A DNA stretch of 5,658 bases, from assembly GCA_937915975.1 (NCBI GenBank), contig CALGGL010000164.1, positions 1 through 5,658 on the forward strand, read 5' to 3'. The stretch comes from an uncultured Lachnospiraceae bacterium (GTDB lineage Bacteria > Bacillota > Clostridia > Lachnospirales > Lachnospiraceae). Position 1 is the stretch's first letter. The number at the start of each line of letters is the position of its first letter. A program made the translations under genes and the position numbers. Below, one piece after another: positions 1 through 5,041 of this stretch. Under the pieces are notes generated by a model. The model was not told the origin of the DNA. It did not search any database and saw only the letters and a list, made by a program, of their open reading frames with translations.

Positions 1-1169
1 GTCTTTATTATGTTTTGGTTATCCTTCTCTTTGTCATAACAATTCTCGAATACTTTGATAATTTTGGTTCAGAAAAAATCAGGCACACACCACCGTTTGA
101 CCAAAACAATCTGGTACAGATAAGACTTCTTGCAGCAACAGCTATATATGTCCTGCGCCCTTTTATAATTCTTCTGGAGCTTATCGTGATTAGGCCCGGC
201 AGAAAAAGTGCAATTATCTTTTCCGTGCCTGCAATAATCAATGCACTGATATACTTACCATCTGCCTTTGGAGCGAAGTTCGTCTTCTGGATTGACGAAA
301 ATAACAGATGGCAGGCTACAAAACTCCATTACACTGTTTATATAGTCCAACTGTTATATGTTATGATGCTTTTCATTTTCTCTATCAGGCAATTTAAAAG
401 CAATAACAGTGATCTCGGTATGATTGTAGCGACCATCGTGGCACTCTCACTTGGAGTTTCCTTTTTAGAAGCCAAAAATATCTTTTCCGGTTATGTGACA
501 CCGGTTTCTGCAATGTGCGTGTTGACTTACTACATCTATCTATCATATGTACACAGACAGCAATTATATGAAGACACAATCGATAAGGAGAGCCAACTGG
601 CAAAGGAACAGATATCCTTGCTTCGCAGTCAGATTCAGCCTCATTTTATATACAATTCCCTTAATATTATCAGGACTCTGATTCGCACCAATTCGAGTGA
701 GGCAGTAGAGACCATAGATAATTTTTCAGATTATCTTAAAGCACATTTTCGGAATGTCGAATCAGATGATATGATTCCCTTTGATAAAGAAATAGATAAT
801 GTAAAGGCATTCCTTGCTCTCGCTGAAGCTGACCATGCCAGAGATATTAAAGTTATATATGATTTTAAAGAGACGAACTTTCGTCTTCCACAGTTAAGTC
901 TTGAACCTATTGTTGAAAATGCCCTCAAATACGGAATTGGGGAAGACGGCGGAACAATAACCATCTCCTCATTTTGTGATGGAGATAACATTATCGTTCG
1001 CACTTTAGACAGTGGAAATGGAGCAAGGGCAGCTTCCGCCCATGAATCTAAGCGTCTTACAGTTGGAATTTCAAATACCAGAAAGCGTCTGGAACTACTA
1101 TGTAACGGAAGACTTGAAGTTAATATCACACCTGACGGAACGACAGCGGATATCATATTACCATCTTGA
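1..1169 (+). CDS. LytS/YehU-type sensor histidine kinase, multi-pass membrane protein (5' partial)
   Basis: Sensor kinase of a two-component system, expected to autophosphorylate on histidine and pass the phosphate to the response regulator encoded next. The frame is open to the window edge (first full codon at 3), so the TTG at 15 is probably an internal Leu and the true start lies outside. Counting from the codon at 15, the first 180 residues hold about six hydrophobic segments (roughly 1-12, 38-60, 65-85, 106-124, 134-152, 160-179) with no recognisable ligand domain. A short linker leads to the His_kinase (PF06580-like) block with SQIQPHFIYNSLN, the likely phospho-acceptor being His210 (codon 642-644). 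The ATPase domain follows, with the N-box LEPIVENALKYG (about 296-307), DSGNG (332-336) and GISNTRKRL (351-359), so the catalytic core looks intact. The signal sensed cannot be read from the sequence. Confidence is high for the family and low for the stimulus. Confidence 0.93.
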   Translation, partial: LYYVLVILLFVITILEYFDNFGSEKIRHTPPFDQNNLVQIRLLAATAIYVLRPFIILLELIVIRPGRKSAIIFSVPAIINALIYLPSAFGAKFVFWIDENNRWQATKLHYTVYIVQLLYVMMLFIFSIRQFKSNNSDLGMIVATIVALSLGVSFLEAKNIFSGYVTPVSAMCVLTYYIYLSYVHRQQLYEDTIDKESQLAKEQISLLRSQIQPHFIYNSLNIIRTLIRTNSSEAVETIDNFSDYLKAHFRNVESDDMIPFDKEIDNVKAFLALAEADHARDIKVIYDFKETNFRLPQLSLEPIVENALKYGIGEDGGTITISSFCDGDNIIVRTLDSGNGARAASAHESKRLTVGISNTRKRLELLCNGRLEVNITPDGTTADIILPS

Positions 1170-1191
1170 CTTCGTCTCGATGGAGTTTTTC

Positions 1192-1231
1192 GCAAAATGC
1201 CGGAATCTGCAAGCAGGTTCCGTCGCTTTGC
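1192..1231. other. Intergenic hairpin between kinase and regulator genes
   Basis: Near-perfect inverted repeat: cggaatctgc (1201-1210) pairs with gcaggttccg (1213-1222), with one G-T wobble and only AA between the arms. Outer arms gcaaa (1192-1196) and tttgc (1227-1231) can extend the stem across a partly paired 4-base internal loop. No run of T follows on the plus strand, so it is a poor intrinsic terminator in that direction. On the minus strand it is followed by TTTT within a few bases. It may be an RNA-processing or partial termination site, or the core of a small repeated element. Confidence 0.55.
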
Positions 1232-1233
1232 TC

Positions 1234-1263
1234 ATTATACCACAATAAAGTGAGCCAAGTAAA
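1234..1263 (-). promoter_or_regulatory. Candidate minus-strand sigma-A promoter with extended -10
   Basis: On the minus strand, TGGTATAAT gives a consensus -10 (1239-1234) with an extended TGn element, and TTTACT (1263-1258) lies 18 bases upstream as a weak -35. Transcription would start near 1227, run through the hairpin at 1192-1231 and enter the kinase gene antisense. No ribosome site precedes the ATG that overlaps the -10. It could therefore make a short non-coding or antisense RNA, or the match could be fortuitous in AT-rich DNA. Confidence 0.4.
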
Positions 1264-1282
1264 CGCGAAACGTTTATTTGGC
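1254..1282 (+). promoter_or_regulatory. 12-bp hairpin just before the response regulator ribosome site
   Basis: The arms gccaagtaaacg (1254-1265) and cgtttatttggc (1271-1282) pair over 12 bases with one G-U wobble around the loop CGAAA. The hairpin ends 11 bases before the AGGAG ribosome site (1294-1298) of the regulator gene. There is no T-tract, so it is not a classical terminator. It could act in the mRNA on stability or translation of the regulator, or in DNA as a palindromic operator for a dimeric helix-turn-helix protein, possibly the XRE domain of the regulator itself. The structure is clear; its role is inferred. Confidence 0.5.
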
Positions 1283-1304
1283 GAGCTTTGAATAGGAGAA
1301 CCAT

Positions 1305-1901
1305 ATGAAGATACTAGTTGCAGATGATCATAAAACGATAGTTGACGGAATTATATTAGACCTAACAGACATCCATCCCGATGCCGAGATAGTTGGCGCT
1401 TTTAAATCAAAGGATATATTGGATGCCTGCCTGAATAATCAGTTTGATGTCATATTTCTTGACATAGATATGCCTCAAGCAAACGGAATCGACATAGCAA
1501 AGAGGGTACTTGATAAGTACCCTCGAACAAATATCATATATATTACCGGTTATGAAAAATACGCAGTTGAAAGCTATGAGACAAATGCCAGCGCCTTCCT
1601 TCTCAAGCCGATTACCAAGAAGGCAATCGAGAAGGCTCTGGATAATCTTAGATTTCCTATCTCTGATATACCGGAAGAGATGCTGCTTGCGGAATTCTCC
1701 GGAAAAGGTTATATCGGCAAAAGGATTCAATATTACAGAGAACTGCGTGGCATGTCTAGAAATGAGCTTGCAGAACTTTTAAACGTGACTCTTCCAACCG
1801 TTCACAGATGGGAAACCGGTGTAAGAACCCCTGATCTTGCAACAACCATACAACTCGCAAAAATACTTAGTATTAAGCTTGACGAGCTTATTAATGGATG
1901 A
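1305..1901 (+). CDS. Response regulator: receiver domain fused to XRE/Cro helix-turn-helix
   Basis: DNA-binding response regulator of 198 residues, probably the partner of the kinase encoded immediately upstream on the same strand. The receiver domain (about 1-118) has the acidic pocket Asp7/Asp8, the likely phospho-acceptor Asp53 in FLDIDMP, Thr81 in YITGY and Lys101 in LLKP, so phosphorylation chemistry looks intact. The C-terminal part (about 138-196) is a compact XRE/HTH_3 domain with IGKRIQYYRELRGMSRNELAELL, then the recognition-helix region TLPTVHRWETG and the closing LAKILSIKLDEL. This output is uncommon: partners of LytS-type kinases more often carry LytTR or AraC domains. The ATG at 1305 is preceded by AGGAG (1294-1298) at 6 bases, and a strong hairpin lies just upstream of that. 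Targets are unknown. A 39-base near-copy of codons 79-91 occurs at 2698-2736. Confidence 0.93.
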   Translation: MKILVADDHKTIVDGIILDLTDIHPDAEIVGAFKSKDILDACLNNQFDVIFLDIDMPQANGIDIAKRVLDKYPRTNIIYITGYEKYAVESYETNASAFLLKPITKKAIEKALDNLRFPISDIPEEMLLAEFSGKGYIGKRIQYYRELRGMSRNELAELLNVTLPTVHRWETGVRTPDLATTIQLAKILSIKLDELING

Positions 1902-1920
1902 GGAGGTTACCACCGTTTTT
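1902..1920 (+). terminator. Weak terminator-like hairpin after the response regulator
   Basis: Directly after the TGA, ggaggttaccacc (1902-1914) can fold as two G-C pairs, an A-A mismatch and two more G-C pairs around TTA, followed by G and TTTTT (1916-1920). The stem is short, so this is a weak call. Its place between two convergent genes (regulator stop at 1901, toxin stop at 1933) fits a termination site. Confidence 0.3.
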
Positions 1921-1932
1921 GCAATCAATACA

Positions 1933-2283
1933 TTACTCACCCCAGTAATCGATAGACTCTTGAGTGCGACCGGAAATTCCAAAAAGTTTATACATAAAAT
2001 CCTCTTTTTCTCCAAACATTTCTGCAATGATAATCGTATCACCATCTTTATAATAGAACAAATGATTATGATTTACAAAAAGCACTCTAAAATCTGTATC
2101 TATCTCATATTTAGCGGATAACTCTACACCCAAATCCGGATTCTTTTGAAGGTCTCTTGCTCTATCAGTAATCTTTTTTACCGCCGTTTTTGCAAAAACT
2201 TCTCCATATTGTTCCGTTAAAAACACTTTCATTGATTTCAATTTTCGACGAACAATTTGAGAGTATTCCAACTTATATTTCAT
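1933..2283 (-). CDS. RelE/ParE-family toxin of a type II toxin-antitoxin pair
   Basis: Small basic protein of 116 residues, typical for the RelE/ParE superfamily, whose members either cut mRNA on the ribosome (RelE-like) or poison gyrase (ParE-like); which activity applies cannot be decided here. Visible family features are the N-terminal helical part (about 9-46, ending RARDLQKNP), then the beta-sheet core with DFRVLFV (Arg66 a likely conserved site), HLFYYKDGDTIIIAEMFGEKEDF and a C-terminal YKLFG. I chose the ATG at 2283 instead of the ATG ten codons upstream: it lies one base after the antitoxin stop, has AAGGAG at 2302-2297 (a rather long 13-base spacing), and starts with the family-like MKYKLEYSQ. 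The upstream start would overlap the antitoxin by 29 bases. The gene converges on the response regulator, with only 31 bases between the stops. Confidence 0.88.
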   Translation of the reverse strand: MKYKLEYSQIVRRKLKSMKVFLTEQYGEVFAKTAVKKITDRARDLQKNPDLGVELSAKYEIDTDFRVLFVNHNHLFYYKDGDTIIIAEMFGEKEDFMYKLFGISGRTQESIDYWGE

Positions 2284-2284
2284 A

Positions 2285-2539
2285 TTACAGACCAAGCTCC
2301 TTTTCAAGTTCATCCGCAGAAATGGTGCCTTCTTCTCTTACCGACACTTTTGCCTCTGCTAATTTTGTCATAAGCTGCAAAAGAGCTTTTTGTTTATCTA
2401 ATTCATCAAGTTCTGCCATATCAATTAATGCGCACTGACCATGTCCGTTTTTGGTAAAATACACTCTGTTTCCATAAGTTACTTCATTAACAATATTGGT
2501 ATAATTCTTTAAGGCTGAAACCGGTTTTATACTTGGCAT
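2285..2539 (-). CDS. Phd/YefM-family antitoxin
   Basis: Antitoxin of 84 residues, first gene of a two-gene operon with the toxin. The N-terminal half MPSIKPVSALKNYTNIVNEV... followed by VYFTKNGHGQCALIDM is the typical Phd/YefM DNA-binding fold; the charged C-terminal half (about 44-84) ending in DELEKELGL is the type of tail that wraps and neutralises the toxin. Such antitoxins usually repress their own operon, alone and with the toxin. The ATG at 2539 is preferred over one 15 codons upstream because GGAAGGTGA precedes it at the right distance and the family's N-terminal motif begins here. The stop is one base before the toxin start, indicating translational coupling. Confidence 0.9.
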   Translation of the reverse strand: MPSIKPVSALKNYTNIVNEVTYGNRVYFTKNGHGQCALIDMAELDELDKQKALLQLMTKLAEAKVSVREEGTISADELEKELGL

Positions 2540-2569
2540 AAACTCACCTTCCTTTTCTTTTATACAAAT

Positions 2570-2598
2570 ATAATAACATATCATTCCTATTTCAGCAA
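2570..2598 (-). promoter_or_regulatory. Candidate promoter of the toxin-antitoxin operon
   Basis: On the minus strand TTGCTG (2598-2593) and TATTAT (2575-2570) are separated by 17 bases, a plausible sigma-A promoter, about 31 bases before the antitoxin ATG. The -35 region overlaps the last codons of the cupin remnant, so the operon appears to have its own promoter directly at the edge of older gene debris. No clear palindromic operator was found. Confidence 0.45.
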
Positions 2599-2697
2599 TA
2601 ATTTTCCCATAAATTCAACCCCAAATTTATACCAATTATTTTCACACTTCTTCGCACCATGCCAATGCTTAACATTTGCAGGGATTACAATTACCGT
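2587..2697 (-). pseudogene. C-terminal remnant of a cupin-domain protein
   Basis: The minus strand reads TVIVIPANVKHWHGAKK and continues to a TAG at 2589-2587. The pattern IPxxVKHWHG, with its metal-binding-type histidines, is characteristic of the second half of a cupin domain, as in small cupins and in carboxymuconolactone decarboxylase-cupin fusions. Only about 36 codons remain. Upstream, similarity stops at about 2697, where a response-regulator-like sequence on the other strand begins. Downstream, the expected continuation after the HWHG motif is replaced by an unfamiliar tail. No start codon or ribosome site belongs to it, so I call it a dead fragment. The call rests on one motif and was made by eye. 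Confidence 0.5.
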
Positions 2698-2736
2698 TAT
2701 ATTACCGGTTATGAAAAATACGCTGTTGGAAGCTAT
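2689..2736 (+). pseudogene. Fragment of a response regulator receiver domain
   Basis: Bases 2698-2736 match 1539-1577 inside the upstream response regulator gene at 37 of 39 positions, in the same orientation. Reading from 2689 gives NYRYITGYEKYAVGSY, against NIIYITGYEKYAVESY in the intact regulator: the beta4-alpha4 region that contains the conserved Thr. Nothing regulator-like follows on either side, so this is an isolated scrap of that gene or of a close paralogue, left at a recombination junction. Confidence 0.7.
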
Positions 2737-3116
2737 ATACGTCTGTCTACATACTTTCTGAAATCCTTCTCATGAAGCTCATCACTTGTAATATCTTCAC
2801 CCTCATACAAAGGCTCTTTAGATAAATCTGTGATATACGCATTTATCTCTCCATAATCATAATCAGTTCCCTGTCCATATGAACCACTCATAAGTATAGG
2901 CATACCGCGTGCAAAAGCAGCTTCAAAATCTGAATCCGTCGGAGTATATCCATCCGCAAAATTCATATGCCAATCCTTCATATCCCATATTCCGTTTTCA
3001 AGCTTAACCTCTATACCATAATTATCATTCTTATATATTCCGCCATCTGTAAGATATCCTATCATATCATAATATAAATCCGTACCCGTCTCATCTTCAT
3101 TATCGGCTGACGCATC
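2733..3116 (-). pseudogene. Detached, truncated second exported domain of the sigma-factor fusion
   Basis: This stretch is in the same frame as the 577-residue sigma-factor fusion and separated from it only by the TAA at 3119-3117. It begins with an acidic linker (DASADNEDETGTD), then a domain resembling the start of the exported domain of that protein: GYLTDGGIYKNDNYG....GIWD here against GYIDANGNYVNDYFG....GWD there. It ends at a TAG (2735-2733) lying inside the response-regulator fragment, after about 127 codons, where the intact copy would continue for roughly 100 residues more. The ATG at 3065 has no convincing ribosome site, so separate translation is unlikely. Most likely the original gene encoded two tandem exported domains; a nonsense change and a 3' rearrangement removed the second. 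Reading through the stop is a less likely alternative. Confidence 0.68.
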
Positions 3117-4850
3117 TTACTGCACATTCGAGCCTGTAAGTTTATCAGCTTCATTCTGCCTCTCCACATCATCAATATCAATCGGTACAAAGTCAGACAT
3201 GTTAAAAATCTTCAGCTGATTCGCAAAAACCTCCTCATAGTTATACGGGCAATAAGAAGGATATATGGAGATTTTCATATACATATTATCCTTGAACACA
3301 TAAACAAGTGCTTGATGATGCGGTGCGCCATACAATATCTCGCCCGGTGCCGGCTCTACATGGGATTCCAGTTCAATATAGTAGCATGGAGTTCCGTCAA
3401 TTAAAGCGCTGTAAAGACTGTATTTATGGTCGGAATGTGCCTCCCGGAGATGACTTAACTGATCAAGCATATACTCCTTATACCATTCATCTGTGGCTTC
3501 AACCTCATCCATATTATGAAGGAAATCATAACAGTTATAACACGCTTCTCCTCTGTCCATGGCTCCGTCATCCCAATGCTGGGCCCAGAGAGCCTGCGGA
3601 GCCTCACTCTCCATAGCATCCACAAATGCTTTTTCTTCACCAAATGAATTAAGGTAGTAATCCTCGTAAAGCTGTAAATCCCATCCCTGTCCGGCATAAT
3701 AGGTTGTAAATCCGAAATAATCATTTACATAGTTGCCATTAGCATCAATGTATCCGCGCATATCCTCTGTATAGGCTGCCTTGTTATCCTTTGTTATAAC
3801 TCCGTCAGAATAAGCAGTGTCTGAGTTTCCGTTACCTGCATCATCGTAAGAATCAGAATTACCGTTATCATCCTCCAAAGCGTATTGCGTATCTGTCGAA
3901 GTCTTATCCTTATCATCATTTTTATGATTAATGACAACTGCTGCCACAATACTGCCAATAACCGCTACTGCTGCCACTCCTATAGCAATCTTCGCACCTA
4001 AACTTGCAAATATTCCTCCCGCTTTCCCTGCTGCATTGCCTGCTAAATCAGAAACCACATTACCTGTTGCAGCTTCTCCTGAAAATTCCATAGCAGCGCC
4101 ACTCGTCATTTGCGCTCCGACTCCATCTGATATAGCACCTGCAACTCCTGCACCGTATCCGACACCTGCCATCTCATATATGGCGCTCACTATCCCTGCC
4201 GCAGCCTGAGGCACATAATACCCCTTTGCCTCCTCTGCAAGCAAAAGTGCCAGAATCGGTACACCCGCAAATGAATAAAGCTTGGTATCATTTATCTGCT
4301 CATACTGCATTACCCCTGCCTTAATCTTACCACGTGCAACACTGAGTCTGTATTTGACCGTTCCCTCAGGGCACTCCATAGCAGCGGCAATCTCAGGTAT
4401 AGTCATATTGTTGAAATAATACATAAGTACGGTCTGATACTGCACATCTGACAGGTAATTCTGCATTATATTCATCACTATCTGCCTGCGCTCCATATCC
4501 GTCACATACTCCTCAGGAAGAAAGAACTCGTTATCCTCAGCCATAAAGCCTTCAAGTGTTTCATCCTCAACAGGAACAGGTCTGTTAGCCTTAATGAAGT
4601 TCCTGCACTTGTTCGCAGCTATCTGCATAAGCCAGCTAAAGAAACTGTTTGGATTTTGCAGTTCACTTAGGCTCTTGTAAGCCGTAAGATATGTATCCTG
4701 CATCACATCAAGTGCGTCCTGTTCATTTTTTAGAAAATTAAAACATAGAAACCATACTCTCTGACTTGTCGCATTATACAAAGCTTCAAATGCTCTTGGA
4801 TTGCCCTGTAAGGTTTCATATACCCATTCTACCATCTCATTTTCATTCAT
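3117..4850 (-). CDS. ECF-type sigma factor fused to a transmembrane helix and exported domain
   Basis: Sigma-70-family protein of 577 residues, about three times the length of an ordinary ECF sigma factor. Region 2 lies at about 18-90 (FEALYNATSQRVWFLCFNFL, DALDVMQDTYLTAYKSL, FFSWLMQIAANKCRNFIKANRP), an acidic spacer at 93-117, and region 4 at about 122-178 (YQTVLMYYFNNMTIPEIAAAM, PEGTVKYRLSVARGKIK, the -35-binding helix-turn-helix). A short hydrophobic stretch (191-205) and a Gly/Ala-rich segment (212-286) lead to a probable transmembrane helix at 287-308. After it come an Asp/Asn/Ser-rich linker (309-360) and a domain (361-570) of unknown family with Cys437, 440, 489 and 534. Inferred topology puts the sigma part inside and the C-terminal domain outside, so release by proteolysis or direct membrane signalling is possible. 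GGAGGA (4866-4861) lies 10 bases before the ATG. The TAA appears to interrupt an originally longer gene. Confidence 0.88.
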   Translation of the reverse strand: MNENEMVEWVYETLQGNPRAFEALYNATSQRVWFLCFNFLKNEQDALDVMQDTYLTAYKSLSELQNPNSFFSWLMQIAANKCRNFIKANRPVPVEDETLEGFMAEDNEFFLPEEYVTDMERRQIVMNIMQNYLSDVQYQTVLMYYFNNMTIPEIAAAMECPEGTVKYRLSVARGKIKAGVMQYEQINDTKLYSFAGVPILALLLAEEAKGYYVPQAAAGIVSAIYEMAGVGYGAGVAGAISDGVGAQMTSGAAMEFSGEAATGNVVSDLAGNAAGKAGGIFASLGAKIAIGVAAVAVIGSIVAAVVINHKNDDKDKTSTDTQYALEDDNGNSDSYDDAGNGNSDTAYSDGVITKDNKAAYTEDMRGYIDANGNYVNDYFGFTTYYAGQGWDLQLYEDYYLNSFGEEKAFVDAMESEAPQALWAQHWDDGAMDRGEACYNCYDFLHNMDEVEATDEWYKEYMLDQLSHLREAHSDHKYSLYSALIDGTPCYYIELESHVEPAPGEILYGAPHHQALVYVFKDNMYMKISIYPSYCPYNYEEVFANQLKIFNMSDFVPIDIDDVERQNEADKLTGSNVQ

Positions 4851-4902
4851 AGAATTAAAATCCTCCGTTTTTTAATTAAATTTTTGTGTCTACATATAAT
4901 TA

Positions 4903-4927
4903 AGACAAATAAAACGGTTAAAAGGTT
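4903..4927 (-). promoter_or_regulatory. Candidate ECF-type promoter of the sigma-factor gene
   Basis: On the minus strand AACC (4927-4924), in the context CAACCTTTT, is followed after 17 bases by GTCT (4906-4903). The AACC-N16/17-CGTC-like arrangement is typical of Firmicute ECF sigma promoters, which often drive the sigma gene itself. A second AACC lies at 4919-4916. It ends about 52 bases before the ATG and lies downstream of the intron boundary, so it would still work after intron insertion. The call is made by eye from short motifs. Confidence 0.35.
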
Positions 4928-4956
4928 GGGTTATTTTAAAGATAATTTATTATATA

Positions 4957-5034
4957 ATCGAGTAGGAGGGAAAATTAAATAAATTTTCCCGACCTCTCAC
5001 ACCACCGTACGTACGGTTCCGTATACGGCGGTTC
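4957..5034 (-). ncRNA. Group II intron catalytic domain V and branch-point domain VI
   Basis: Domain V lies at about 5033-5000: ACCGCCGTA (5032-5024) pairs with TACGGTGGT (5009-5001), with one G-U wobble and a shorter distal stem between them; the CGC in the lower stem fits the catalytic triad. Domain VI follows: GAGAGG (4998-4993) pairs with CCT-A-CTC (4966-4960), leaving one bulged A at 4963, seven bases from the 3' end, exactly where the branch-point adenosine is expected. A perfect 9-base stem, GGGAAAATT (4990-4982) with AATTTTCCC (4976-4968), caps it with a 5-base loop. Confidence 0.88.
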
Positions 5035-5041
5035 AATCAAC

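Noticed and set aside
15..17. TTG at 15 as the kinase start codon
   Set aside because: The frame is open upstream to the window edge (reading LYYV), no ribosome site is visible, and the first membrane segment would be cut; it is better read as an internal Leu of a partial gene.
731..1195. 154-codon minus-strand reading frame
   Set aside because: It lies antisense to the well-conserved kinase catalytic core and shows no domain of its own.
1012..1248. 78-codon plus-strand reading frame overlapping the kinase 3' end
   Set aside because: It overlaps conserved kinase codons in another frame and has no ribosome site or recognisable domain.
1837..2121. 94-codon plus-strand reading frame spanning the regulator end and the toxin gene
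   Set aside because: It overlaps two convincing genes and its sequence looks like an out-of-frame translation.
2284..2313. Toxin start at the upstream ATG (2313)
   Set aside because: It would overlap the antitoxin, and the first ten codons do not fit the family; the ATG at 2283 follows the antitoxin stop by one base.
3931..4209. 92-codon plus-strand frame rich in Ala, Pro and Thr
   Set aside because: It is the antisense of the Gly/Ala-rich linker of the sigma fusion; the composition follows from that and there is no ribosome site.
4953..4958. TATAAT on the plus strand near the intron boundary
   Set aside because: No suitable -35 at 16-18 bases and no plus-strand gene downstream; it is the other side of an AT-rich near-palindrome.
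4968..4990. Perfect 9-base inverted repeat read as a transcription terminator
   Set aside because: It is better explained as the upper stem of group II intron domain VI, with the bulged A and the intron end in the right places.
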